This document shows positions 17,039-25,818 of a DNA stretch of 64,000 nucleotides, piece by piece. The stretch's first letter is position 1. Each line of letters begins with the position of its first letter. The notes under the pieces are model-generated. The model was not told where the DNA came from. It ran no database searches and saw nothing but the letters and a program-made list of their open reading frames with translations. The stretch comes from Sphingomonas sp. 67-36 (lineage in GTDB: Bacteria; Pseudomonadota; Alphaproteobacteria; Sphingomonadales; Sphingomonadaceae), in contig MKSU01000008.1 of NCBI GenBank assembly GCA_001897375.1, forward strand, positions 1-64,000. The letters run 5' to 3'. The translations under genes and the position numbers were made by a program.

Positions 17039-18547
17039 ATGCAGCCTGATCGTCGGAAGCTCGCCACGGAGGCGGTGGCGCCGTTCACCCAACAGCCGCT
17101 CGGCCATTTCGTCGACGGCGCGTCGGTGGCGGGCGAGGGGGCCGCGTTCCCGATCCACGATCCCTCCACCGGCACGGTGCTGGGCGAGGCGCGCGACGCA
17201 AGCGAGGCGGAGCTGAACGCGGCGGTGGCGGCGGCGAAGCGCGCCTTTCCGGCATGGGCGGCGCTCGCCGGGGACAAGCGCAAGGCTGTCCTCCACCGCA
17301 TCGCCGACCTGATCGAGGCGCGCGCGGAGGAGATCGCGGCGGTGGAATGCCTCGACGCCGGCCAGGCGTGGCGCTTCATGTCCAAGGCGGCATTGCGTGG
17401 GGCGGAGAACTTCCGCTTCTTCGCCGACCGCGCGCCGGCGGCGCGCGACGGACAGGCGCTGCCGACCGACGAGCATCTCAACTACACCTCGCGCTATCCG
17501 ATCGGCCCGGTCGCCGTCATCACGCCGTGGAACACGCCGTTCATGCTCTCGACGTGGAAGATCGCCCCGGCGCTGGCGGCGGGCTGCACCGTCGTCCACA
17601 AGCCGGCGGAATGGTCGCCCTATTCCGCGCGCCTGCTGGTCGAGATCGCGCATGAGGCCGGGCTGCCGGCGGGCGTGTTCAACTCGGTCAACGGGCTGGG
17701 CGAGACGACCGGCAAGCGCCTGACCGAGCATCGCGACATCAAGGCGATCGCCTTCGTCGGCGAATCGAAGACCGGCAGCGCGATCATGCGGCAGGGATCG
17801 GAGACGCTGAAGCGCGTCCATTTCGAGCTGGGCGGCAAGAATCCGGTGATCGTGTTCGACGACGCCGATCTCGATCGCGCGCTCGATGCCGTGGTGTTCA
17901 TGATCTACTCGCTCAACGGCCAGCGCTGCACCTCGTCGTCGCGGCTGCTGGTCCAGCGGTCGATCCACGACGCCTTCGTCGCGAAGCTGGCGGAGCGCGT
18001 ACGCCAGCTCAAGGTGGGCGACCCGTTCGACCCCGCCACCGAGGTCGGCCCGCTGATCCACGAACGCCATCTCGCCAAGGTGACGAGCTATGCCGAAGTC
18101 GCGGCGGCCGACGGCGCGACGGTCGCGGTGGGCGGCAGACGCATCGACGGCGCCGGCTATTTCTACACGCCGACGCTCTACACCGGCGCGGACATCTCGA
18201 TGCGGATCGCGCAGGAGGAAATCTTCGGCCCGGTCCTCACCGTTATCCCGTTCGACGGCGAGGCGGACGCGATCACCACCGCCAATGCTGTCGATTACGG
18301 CCTCGCCGGCTATCTCTGGACGAACGATGTCGGTCGCGCGCTGCGCGTGTCCGATGCGCTGGAGGCCGGGATGATTTGGGTCAACAGCGAAAACGTCCGC
18401 CACCTCCCGGCCCCGTTCGGCGGGGTGAAGGCCAGCGGCATCGGCCGCGACGGCGGCGACTGGAGCTTCGATTTCTATATGGAGACGAAGAACGTCGCGC
18501 TGGCGAAGGGCCACCACAAGATCCAGCGGCTCGGCGTCGCGGGCTGA
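17039..18547 (+). CDS. hpaE: 5-carboxymethyl-2-hydroxymuconate semialdehyde dehydrogenase (HpaE-like)
   Basis: A 502-residue aldehyde dehydrogenase close in form to HpaE. It has ITPWNTP, the catalytic Glu in FELGGKNP and the Cys in LNGQRCTSSSR. HpaE oxidises the semialdehyde formed by ring cleavage of homoprotocatechuate to 5-carboxymethyl-2-hydroxymuconate. It is divergent from the HpaG operon and shares its regulatory region. GGAG lies just before the ATG. It could also act on a related hydroxymuconic semialdehyde. Confidence 0.85.
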   Translation: MQPDRRKLATEAVAPFTQQPLGHFVDGASVAGEGAAFPIHDPSTGTVLGEARDASEAELNAAVAAAKRAFPAWAALAGDKRKAVLHRIADLIEARAEEIAAVECLDAGQAWRFMSKAALRGAENFRFFADRAPAARDGQALPTDEHLNYTSRYPIGPVAVITPWNTPFMLSTWKIAPALAAGCTVVHKPAEWSPYSARLLVEIAHEAGLPAGVFNSVNGLGETTGKRLTEHRDIKAIAFVGESKTGSAIMRQGSETLKRVHFELGGKNPVIVFDDADLDRALDAVVFMIYSLNGQRCTSSSRLLVQRSIHDAFVAKLAERVRQLKVGDPFDPATEVGPLIHERHLAKVTSYAEVAAADGATVAVGGRRIDGAGYFYTPTLYTGADISMRIAQEEIFGPVLTVIPFDGEADAITTANAVDYGLAGYLWTNDVGRALRVSDALEAGMIWVNSENVRHLPAPFGGVKASGIGRDGGDWSFDFYMETKNVALAKGHHKIQRLGVAG

Positions 18548-18630
18548 CAAGGACGGCGTGGGCGGCCGGACGCGCCGCCCGCCGATAACGAAACGGGGCG
18601 CGCAAAGACGCCCGACGCGGAGACGATGGA

Positions 18631-19809
18631 ATGAAGGATATGCTGAGCGCCTATGCGCTGCCGGCGCCCACGTTCGACGAGGCGCTGACGCTGGTCGGGC
18701 GCGGCACGCCGATGGGCGAGCTTCTGCGCCGCTACTGGCATCCCGTGGCGTTGAGCGCCGATGCGACGGAGACGCCGCGCATCGTCACCGCGCTGGGCGA
18801 GCGGCTGGTGCTGTTCCGCGACGGCGCGGGGCGGCCGGGGCTGCTCCACGAACGCTGCGCGCATCGCGGCACCTCGCTCTATTACGGCAAGGTCGACGAT
18901 CGCGGCATCCGCTGCTGCTATCATGGCTGGCTGTTCGACGTGGAGGGCAAGTGCCTCGAGCAGCCGTGCGAGCCGGCCGGTGGCGCGCGGACGGCGGCGC
19001 GGGTGCGCCAGCCGGGCTATCCGGTGCAGGAGCTGTACGGGCTGATCTTCGCGTATATGGGGCCGATCGAGCGGATGCCGCTGCTGCCGCGCTATGACGT
19101 GCTGGAGGAGCTGGGGCCGGGCGAGTTCATCGAGGCGGACGACACCAGCCTCGGTAGCGGCGGGCCGGCGATCGTGCCGTGCAACTGGCTCCAGCATTTC
19201 GAGAATGTCATGGACCCGTTCCATGTGCCGATCCTCCATGGCAGCTTCAGCGGCAACCAGTTCGTCGCGCAGATGGCGCTGATGCCCGAGGTGGTGTTCG
19301 AGGAGACGGTGCGCGGCATCCAGAGCACGCAGGTCCGCGATCTCGGCGAGGGCAAGGTCCACCGCCGCGTCACCGAGGCGGTGCTGCCGACGATCCGCGC
19401 GGTGGCGAATCCGCGCGCGGAGAATGTCGGCTCCTGCTCGCTGCTCGGCTGGGTGCTGCCGATCGACGACACCAGCTTCCGCATCTATTCCGCCGGGCGC
19501 GTGACGGAGAAGGGCGCGCTGGCGAAGATCCGCTCGCACTTCAACGGAAAGCTGTGGCACGAACTGAGCGAGGAGGAGCATCGCGCGCTCCCCGGCGATT
19601 ACGAGGCGCAGGTGGGGCAGGGGGCGATAACCGCGCATTCGGAGGAGCACCTCGTCACCTCCGACAAGGGGATCGGCATGTTGCGCCGGCTGTACCGGCG
19701 GCAGGTCGAACTGGTCGCGGCCGGCGGCGATCCGGCGGGCACGCGTTTCGGCGCTGCCGATCCACTCGTCCGGCTCGCCGCCGGCACCGCCATCGTCGCG
19801 GCGGGCTGA
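18631..19809 (+). CDS. Rieske non-heme iron oxygenase, alpha subunit
   Basis: A 392-residue protein. The N-terminal Rieske domain has cluster ligands C76, H78, C95 and H98 (CAHRG and CCYHGW). The C-terminal catalytic domain has the mononuclear iron motif in NVMDPFHVPILHG (about residues 191-203). Such enzymes hydroxylate or O-demethylate aromatic acids and need a ferredoxin and reductase. None is encoded nearby, so electrons must come from elsewhere. In this cluster it is the best candidate for making the catecholic substrate of the LigAB-type dioxygenase. It lies 83 nt after the HpaE-like gene. Confidence 0.87.
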   Translation: MKDMLSAYALPAPTFDEALTLVGRGTPMGELLRRYWHPVALSADATETPRIVTALGERLVLFRDGAGRPGLLHERCAHRGTSLYYGKVDDRGIRCCYHGWLFDVEGKCLEQPCEPAGGARTAARVRQPGYPVQELYGLIFAYMGPIERMPLLPRYDVLEELGPGEFIEADDTSLGSGGPAIVPCNWLQHFENVMDPFHVPILHGSFSGNQFVAQMALMPEVVFEETVRGIQSTQVRDLGEGKVHRRVTEAVLPTIRAVANPRAENVGSCSLLGWVLPIDDTSFRIYSAGRVTEKGALAKIRSHFNGKLWHELSEEEHRALPGDYEAQVGQGAITAHSEEHLVTSDKGIGMLRRLYRRQVELVAAGGDPAGTRFGAADPLVRLAAGTAIVAAG

Positions 19810-19815
19810 GCCGGC

Positions 19816-21156
19816 GTGGCGAGCGTGATCGAAACCGGCGACGCAGCCGCCACGCCGGGCCGTAGCTACGCCTATGGCTGGTACACGGCGGCGGTGCTGA
19901 TGGTCGCCTATACCTTCTCGTTCCTCGATCGTCAGATCCTCAACCTGATGGTCGGGCCGATCAAGGCGGACCTGCACCTCACCGACACGCAGTTCGCGCT
20001 GCTGACCGGCGGGGCGTTCGGCATCTTCTACACGGTGATGGGGCTGCCGATCGGCTGGCTGGCCGATCGCTATCCGCGCACGCGCATCATCACCTGCGGC
20101 GTGGCGATGTGGAGCATCGCCACCACCGCCTGCGCCTTCGTGCGCACCTTCCCCGCGCTGATGGCGGCGCGGATCGGCGTGGGGGTGGGGGAGGCGACGC
20201 TCTCCCCGTCAGCCTATTCGCTGCTCAGCAACAGCTTCGACCGGTCGCGGCTGCCACGTGCGATGAGCGTCTATTCGGTCGGCATCTATATTGGCGCCGG
20301 GCTGGCGCTGATCGTCGGCGGCTCGGTGGTGGAGGCGGTCGCGCGGACGCCGAGCGTGATGCTGCCGCTGCTCGGCGAGATCCATTCGTGGCATGCGGTG
20401 TTCCTGGTGATCGGTCCGCCGGGGCTGCTCGTCGCCTTGTGGGTGTCGACGCTGCGCGAGCCGGGTCGGCAGGCGAAAACCGGCGACGCCGCGACGAGTT
20501 TCTCGATCGCGCGCATCTGGCGCTTCCTCGCGTCATGGCCGGCGATGTCGGTCGCGCTGTTCCTGGGATCGGCGATGCTGGCGATCATGAGTTACATGGA
20601 TGCCTGGTATCCCGAGCTGTTCATCCGCACCTTCCACTGGAGCGTGGGCGAGACGGGGCATGTCAACGGCCTCGCCTCGTTGACCGCCGGGCCGCTCGGG
20701 ATGCTCTCGGCGGGGTGGCTCTCCAGCCGGATGATCGCGCGCGGCCGTGTCGACGCCTGCCTGCGGCTGGCGATCCACGCGGCGATCGGGATGAGCATCA
20801 CCGCGACGGCGATGCCGCTGCTGCCACAGGCGTGGGCGATGGCGGCGATGCTGTGGCCGATCAAGTTCCTCGGCGGCTTCATTCCGGTGCTGATCCCCTC
20901 CGCGATCCAGATGGTCGCGCCGGGCAACATGCGCGCGCAATTGAGCGCGGTGTTCGGGCTGACCGTGGGCATCCTCGCCGTCACGCTCGGGCCGGTGCTG
21001 CCCGCGCTGATCGGCGACTATGTGCTGCGCGACGAGGGCGCGCTTCACCTGTCGCTGTCGATCGCGGCGGCGATCGTCGGCCCGGTGGCGACGGTGCTGC
21101 TGTGGTGCGGGCTGCGGCAGTTCCGCGCCTGCCTGAGCGAGCGGCCGGAGGCCTGA
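19816..21156 (+). CDS. Major facilitator superfamily transporter
   Basis: A 446-residue protein with about 12 membrane helices. SFLDRQILNLMVGPIKADL and GLPIGWLADRYPRTRI, the loop 2-3 motif, mark a spinster-like/aromatic acid MFS family common in sphingomonad catabolic clusters. It starts at GTG 6 nt after the Rieske gene stop. It probably imports the aromatic substrate across the inner membrane after TonB-dependent entry. A terminator follows. Confidence 0.87.
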   Translation: MASVIETGDAAATPGRSYAYGWYTAAVLMVAYTFSFLDRQILNLMVGPIKADLHLTDTQFALLTGGAFGIFYTVMGLPIGWLADRYPRTRIITCGVAMWSIATTACAFVRTFPALMAARIGVGVGEATLSPSAYSLLSNSFDRSRLPRAMSVYSVGIYIGAGLALIVGGSVVEAVARTPSVMLPLLGEIHSWHAVFLVIGPPGLLVALWVSTLREPGRQAKTGDAATSFSIARIWRFLASWPAMSVALFLGSAMLAIMSYMDAWYPELFIRTFHWSVGETGHVNGLASLTAGPLGMLSAGWLSSRMIARGRVDACLRLAIHAAIGMSITATAMPLLPQAWAMAAMLWPIKFLGGFIPVLIPSAIQMVAPGNMRAQLSAVFGLTVGILAVTLGPVLPALIGDYVLRDEGALHLSLSIAAAIVGPVATVLLWCGLRQFRACLSERPEA

Positions 21157-21171
21157 GCTTCAACGACTGAA

Positions 21172-21203
21172 AGGCGCGTGTCGGCCCTGGGCGCGCTTTT
21201 TTC
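21172..21203 (+). terminator. Rho-independent terminator after the MFS gene
   Basis: AGGCGCG and CGCGCTT pair around a 13-nt loop, with one G-T wobble, and run into a tract of six T (21197-21202). It ends the hpaE-Rieske-MFS transcript and implies a separate promoter for the TonB receptor. Confidence 0.65.
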
Positions 21204-21279
21204 TTGTTTCGTTATTCGCGCCGTTGTTTCATTCCTCGCAACAAATCGCGAAACCGCGTTGCGTGCGCAGGGCATAAGA

Positions 21280-21291
21280 ATAACATGTTAT
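21280..21291. promoter_or_regulatory. Perfect palindrome ATAACATGTTAT upstream of the TonB receptor
   Basis: This 12-bp perfect palindrome lies 60 nt before the receptor start. It shares the AACATG core and flanking A/T with the two motifs between the hpaG-like and hpaE-like genes. It is a likely operator for the same regulator and links the receptor to the aromatic regulon. The regulator's identity is unknown. Confidence 0.5.
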
Positions 21292-21350
21292 GTAATCCGG
21301 TCGCGCCCGACCCCCACTGGCGCCCGGTTTTCATGGAGGGAGGGGATAAG

Positions 21351-23612
21351 GTGGGCAAGATGAAGATCAAGGTAGCGATGGCTGCGCCTTCGATGGTGAT
21401 GGCGGCCGTTCTCGGCATGGCGCCGGCTCAGGCGATGGCGGCCCCGGCGGCGGACGCGGATTCCGCCGTCCAGTCCAGCGGCGGCGTGCCCGATGTCGTG
21501 GTCACCGCCAACAAGCGCGAGCAGAAGTTGCAGGAGACGCCGACCAGCATCGGCGTCATCACCTCCGACGATCTGGTCAAGCGTCAGATCACCGATATCG
21601 AGCAGGTGACGCGTAACATCGCCGGCCTCAACGTCATCAACGCGGGGCCGGGGCAGAACACGCTGATGATCCGCGGCCTCGTCGGCGCGGGCGAGTCCAC
21701 CGTCGGCCTCTATTACGATAACCTGCCGACCGCCGGCACCGGCGACAGTGCCACCACGGCCGCCGGCCGCCAGACCGACTTCCTCGTCTATGACGTGCAG
21801 CGCGTCGAAGTGCTGCGCGGCCCGCAGAGCACGCTCTACGGCTCGTCGGCGCTGGCGGGCGTGGTGCGCGTGCTGTCCAACCCCGCCAAGCTGGGCGTGA
21901 CCGAAGGCCGCATGGATCTCGAAGGCTCGCTCGTCGAGCATGGCGAGGCCGGCTATTCGGTGAAGGGCATGGTCAACGTCCCGCTCGGCGATTCCGTGGC
22001 CTTCCGCGTCGTCGGCTACGGCGTCCACACGCCGGGGTTCATCGACAACATCTCCTTCGGCAAGAAGGATGAGAACAGCGCGAACACCTGGGGCTTCCGC
22101 TGGAACGGCACCTATCAGCTCGGGCCGGACACCACCGCGACCACCCAGCTCTACGTGCAGGACCTGAAGTCCAACGGCCAGCCGTATGAATGGTCGCATG
22201 TCTCGACGGTCGGCGGCGTGACGCTGCCGGCGGCGGGCGACCTGCAATCGCGCACGCAGAGCCGCGAGCCGTATCACGATCGCTCGATCCTGACCGGCCT
22301 GACGCTCGAGCATCGTTTCTCGAACATGACGCTGACCTTCACCGAGTCGTATCAGCGCCGCCGCAACGAGAGCTTCACCGACCAGCAGGGCCTGCCGCTG
22401 TTCTTCGCGTATATCGACGCATTCCCCGGTGCGCCGCTGCCTGACGCGATCACCTTCCGCTCGGCGCAGAAGCTGACGATGTGGAATTCGGAACTGCGCC
22501 TCGCCACCAACTTCGACGGGCCGCTCAACTTCATCGTCGGCGGCATCTACCAGAACCGCCGCATCCAGATCGACAACAGCTTCGTCGACGTGGACAAGAC
22601 GACCGGCCAGCCGATCTTCTCCAATCCCGTGTGGTACGAGCGCGCAGGTGATTTCCGCCTGACGCAATGGGCGGGGTTCGGCGAGGCGACGCTGAAGCTG
22701 TCGGACAAGTTCTCGATCCTCGGCGGCATCCGCGTGTTCCAGAACAGCCGCCACGACGTCGCCACCTCGATCGTTCCCTTCCTGCGGCAGGGCACGAACG
22801 GCGCGCCGGACGATGTGCGCAGCAAGGAAAGCAAGGCGATCTACAAGTTCGAGGCGGACTATAAGCCGACCAGCGACATCATGCTCTACGCCTCGGCGTC
22901 GCAGGGTTATCGCGCCGGCGGCACGATCGTCCGCGTCGTGCCGGAACTGCCGCCCGCTTACGGCCCCGACTATACGTGGAACTTCGAGGCCGGCGCCAAG
23001 ACCGACTGGCTGAACCGCGCGCTCCAGCTCAACATCGCGCTGTATCGCGTCAACTGGTATGACACGCAGATCTCGGGCGACTTCTTCAACGGGTCGTTCT
23101 CCGGCGTGCTCAACTGCTCGGGCCTGTGCGCCCGGTCGCAGGGCGTTGAGTTCGACCTCACGGCGCGACCGGTCCACGGTCTGGAACTGACCGCCAGCGG
23201 CACGGTGTTCAAGGCCAAGTGGCTGAAGGATCAGCCGGCGATCTCCGGCTCGCCGGTGGCGGGCACGCAGTTCGCCAACACGCCGACCTTCACCCTCAAC
23301 GGCTCGGCGGCGTACACCTGGGAGCTTGGCGGCGACAATTCGATCGAGCTGCGCGTCGATGCCCAGCATCGCGGCAAGTACGCCTATATGGACTATCGCC
23401 CGCAGTATAACCTGATGGCGCCCGAGGCGTTCACTCTGGTCAATGCGGCGATCACGCTGGCGCATCAGGATGCGTGGAGCGCCGCCCTGTTCGCGCGCAA
23501 CCTGTTCGACGAGCGCGCGCAGATCAACTCGATCGCCGACTCGGTCACGCCCTATCAGACGCTGATCGCGCAGCCGCGCACCGTCGGCGTGCAGTTCGGC
23601 GTGAAGTTCTGA
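21351..23612 (+). CDS. TonB-dependent receptor
   Basis: An outer-membrane receptor of about 753 residues. A signal peptide ends near AMAAPAA, then comes a TonB-box-like DVVVTANKREQ and a plug domain (IRGLVG, VEVLRGPQSTLYGSSALAGVV). The beta-barrel ends in phenylalanine. GTG 21351 sits 5 nt behind GGAGGGAGGGG and is preferred; ATG 21360 is an alternative. It lies after the MFS transporter and carries its own operator-like palindrome. It probably takes up an aromatic compound or conjugate rather than iron. Confidence 0.88.
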   Translation: MGKMKIKVAMAAPSMVMAAVLGMAPAQAMAAPAADADSAVQSSGGVPDVVVTANKREQKLQETPTSIGVITSDDLVKRQITDIEQVTRNIAGLNVINAGPGQNTLMIRGLVGAGESTVGLYYDNLPTAGTGDSATTAAGRQTDFLVYDVQRVEVLRGPQSTLYGSSALAGVVRVLSNPAKLGVTEGRMDLEGSLVEHGEAGYSVKGMVNVPLGDSVAFRVVGYGVHTPGFIDNISFGKKDENSANTWGFRWNGTYQLGPDTTATTQLYVQDLKSNGQPYEWSHVSTVGGVTLPAAGDLQSRTQSREPYHDRSILTGLTLEHRFSNMTLTFTESYQRRRNESFTDQQGLPLFFAYIDAFPGAPLPDAITFRSAQKLTMWNSELRLATNFDGPLNFIVGGIYQNRRIQIDNSFVDVDKTTGQPIFSNPVWYERAGDFRLTQWAGFGEATLKLSDKFSILGGIRVFQNSRHDVATSIVPFLRQGTNGAPDDVRSKESKAIYKFEADYKPTSDIMLYASASQGYRAGGTIVRVVPELPPAYGPDYTWNFEAGAKTDWLNRALQLNIALYRVNWYDTQISGDFFNGSFSGVLNCSGLCARSQGVEFDLTARPVHGLELTASGTVFKAKWLKDQPAISGSPVAGTQFANTPTFTLNGSAAYTWELGGDNSIELRVDAQHRGKYAYMDYRPQYNLMAPEAFTLVNAAITLAHQDAWSAALFARNLFDERAQINSIADSVTPYQTLIAQPRTVGVQFGVKF

Positions 23613-23659
23613 CGACAGGTGCCGGGCGGTCGCGATGACCGCCCGGACGTGACACCGGG

Positions 23660-23692
23660 AACCCCCGTCGCTGGCCGGCGGGGGTTTTCCTT
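23660..23692 (+). terminator. Rho-independent terminator after the TonB receptor
   Basis: AACCCCCG (23660-23667) pairs with CGGGGGTT (23679-23686), followed by T residues (23685-23688). A second GC-rich hairpin (GGGCGGTC with GACCGCCC) lies just upstream at about 23624-23645. Confidence 0.75.
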
Positions 23693-23744
23693 TGCAGGCT
23701 TCTCGCCCGTGGCCTGACGCGTCCGGCGCCGCTATGGCCGGCGC

Positions 23745-24428
23745 ATGATTCACATTCTCGCCACCGGCACCTCGCGCGGCATCGGCGCCGCGATCATGAG
23801 CGCGCTCGATCGGCCCGGCGTGCGCATCGCCGGGCACGGCACCGCCAGCGGCATCGCCGCCGACCTCTCCGACCCGGCCGCGCCCGCGCGATTGTGGGAA
23901 GCGGCGCTGGAGCAGCTCGGCGCGATCGACGTACTCATCAACAATGCCGGCATATACGAAGCCAATCCGATCGACCGTGACGAGTCGGACTGGAACGCGG
24001 CGTGGGAGCGCACGATGCGCATCAACCTCACCGCCGCCGCCGCGCTGTCGCGGCTTGCCGTGCGTCACTGGCGGGCGCGCCGGCAGGGCGGGCGGATCAT
24101 CAACATCGCCAGCCGCGCGGCGCATCGCGGCGACAGCGCGGACCATTGGGATTATGCCGCGAGCAAGGCCGGGATGGTCGCGATGACCAAGACGATCGCG
24201 CGCCATTATGCGGCGGAGGAAATCCTCGCCTTCGCGATCTGCCCCGGCTTCGTCGATACCGATATGGCGGCGGATCATCTCGGCCCCGCCCTGCTGGACG
24301 AAATCCCGCTCGGCCGCGTCGCGATGCCGGGGGAGGTGGCGGAAATGGCGCGCTGGCTGGCGCTCGACGCGCCCGCCTCGATGACCGGCGCGGTGCTGGA
24401 TGTGAACGGAGCGAGCTATGTCCGCTGA
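23745..24428 (+). CDS. Short-chain dehydrogenase/reductase
   Basis: A 227-residue classical SDR. It has the cofactor motif GTSRGIG near the N terminus, NNAG in the middle, and the catalytic Ser with YAASKAG (Tyr and Lys). It would reduce or oxidise an alcohol or ketone with NAD(P). The C terminus MTGAVLDVNGASYV is typical. It overlaps the prmA start by 11 nt. The substrate is unknown. Confidence 0.87.
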   Translation: MIHILATGTSRGIGAAIMSALDRPGVRIAGHGTASGIAADLSDPAAPARLWEAALEQLGAIDVLINNAGIYEANPIDRDESDWNAAWERTMRINLTAAAALSRLAVRHWRARRQGGRIINIASRAAHRGDSADHWDYAASKAGMVAMTKTIARHYAAEEILAFAICPGFVDTDMAADHLGPALLDEIPLGRVAMPGEVAEMARWLALDAPASMTGAVLDVNGASYVR

Positions 24429-25350
24429 TAGCTGGAAGGTGACGCTGCCCTGCACCCGTGCGGAGGCTGAGGCGATCGACGCCGCCGACGATCTGGCGAT
24501 CGACGCGGTGTTGATGACCACCGAAGAGGTGGAGGACGATGTCGAGCGCTGGCGGCTCGACGCCTATCTGGAGAAGGAGCCGGACGCGGCGATGCTCGAT
24601 GCGCTGCGGGCGCTGGTGCCGAGCGCGGCCGGCGCGGAGCCGGCGATCGAGGCGCTGACCGCGCAGGACTGGGTGGCGATGAGCCAGGCCGGGCTGGAGC
24701 CGATCCGCGAAGGGCGGTTCGTCGTCCACACCTCCGCCCATCCGGTCACGGGGGAAGCGGGGCAGCGCGCCTTCCTGATCGACGCCGGGCAGGCGTTCGG
24801 CACTGGACATCATCACACCACAGCCGGCTGCCTCGCGATGATCGACGCGCTGGCGGGGCGGCATTTCGCCAATGTGGTCGATTTCGGCACCGGCACCGGG
24901 TTGCTCGCCTTCGCCGCGCGGCATCTCTGGCCAGAGGCGCGGGTCATGGCGACCGATATCGACCCGATCGCGATCGAGGTGACCGCCGAGAATATGGCCG
25001 CCAATGATGTCGCCGGGATCGAACTGGTCGTCGCGGATGGCGCACGCGCGCCGGCGATCGACGCGCGCGCGCCCTATGACCTGCTGATCGCCAATATCCT
25101 CGCCGGGCCGCTGGTGGCGATGGCGCCGGAGGTGACGGCGGTGGCGGCGTCACATGCGACGATCGTGCTCGCGGGGTTACTCACCGATCAGGCGGAGGCG
25201 GTGATCGAGGCATATCGCGCGCAGGGCTGCACGCTGGCAGGGCGCGACGTGCGCGGCGACTGGACGATCCTGCGCCTCACCGCGCCGGCCGAGCCGCACC
25301 CCGCCGCGACCGGCGGCGATCGGGAAGCGTGGCAGACCGACGGGCGCTGA
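24418..25350 (+). CDS. prmA: Ribosomal protein L11 methyltransferase
   Basis: A 310-residue SAM-dependent methyltransferase. The N-terminal domain recognises L11. GTGHHHTT and VDFGTGTGLLAFAA form the SAM site, with ATDIDPIAIEV, and NILAGPL is the PrmA catalytic loop. PrmA trimethylates ribosomal protein L11. It overlaps the SDR gene and is followed by a convergent globin-like gene 3 nt away. Confidence 0.92.
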   Translation: MSADSWKVTLPCTRAEAEAIDAADDLAIDAVLMTTEEVEDDVERWRLDAYLEKEPDAAMLDALRALVPSAAGAEPAIEALTAQDWVAMSQAGLEPIREGRFVVHTSAHPVTGEAGQRAFLIDAGQAFGTGHHHTTAGCLAMIDALAGRHFANVVDFGTGTGLLAFAARHLWPEARVMATDIDPIAIEVTAENMAANDVAGIELVVADGARAPAIDARAPYDLLIANILAGPLVAMAPEVTAVAASHATIVLAGLLTDQAEAVIEAYRAQGCTLAGRDVRGDWTILRLTAPAEPHPAATGGDREAWQTDGR

Positions 25351-25353
25351 GCG

Positions 25354-25788
25354 TCAGCCATAGGGCAGGGGAGAGGCGTTCCACTCCCCGATGGCGCGCG
25401 CGATCAGCGCGTTGAGCGCAGCCGCGTTGCGCCGCCATGCCGCCACCGTGGCCTCGTTCCAGTCAGTGCCGGCGGCTTCGCCGAGCGCATCGATCGCCAT
25501 GTCGATGAAGTCGGCATATTCGCCCGCCGGCAGATGGCCGTAATTGTCATGCTGATAGACGATCTCGGCGACCTGTCCCCACACCCAATCCTCGCCCTGC
25601 GCGAGCCCGAGCAGCCAGGTGAGCGTCTCGTCGGTCATGCGGATCGAGGTCGCCTCGACATGCATGAACAGGGCTCGGTGATCGGGGTAGCGGGCGAGGA
25701 AGCGGTCGAACAGCGCCGCGCGCATCGCCGCCTCGTTCGGCGCGGCGGCGACCAGACTGCGCTCCATCAGTTCCGCATCGCTCTCCAT
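25354..25788 (-). CDS. Globin-like protein
   Basis: A 144-residue all-helical protein resembling bacterial globin-like proteins. ALFDRFLARYPDHRALF is the usual helix, and EIVYQHDNYGHLP contains a histidine in the place of the proximal haem ligand. Haem binding is not certain from sequence alone. It lies just upstream of phenylalanine hydroxylase on the same strand order, with a 30-nt gap, so the two may be co-expressed. Oxygen binding would fit an oxygenase neighbour. Confidence 0.6.
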   Translation of the reverse strand: MESDAELMERSLVAAAPNEAAMRAALFDRFLARYPDHRALFMHVEATSIRMTDETLTWLLGLAQGEDWVWGQVAEIVYQHDNYGHLPAGEYADFIDMAIDALGEAAGTDWNEATVAAWRRNAAALNALIARAIGEWNASPLPYG

Positions 25789-25818
25789 GAAGCGAGTGTC
25801 GGCTTATTTACATGAATG

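Noticed and set aside
21288-24521. A minus-strand frame of over 1000 codons opposite the TonB receptor
   Set aside because: It is a by-product of codon bias in the receptor gene; the receptor on the plus strand has complete family motifs.
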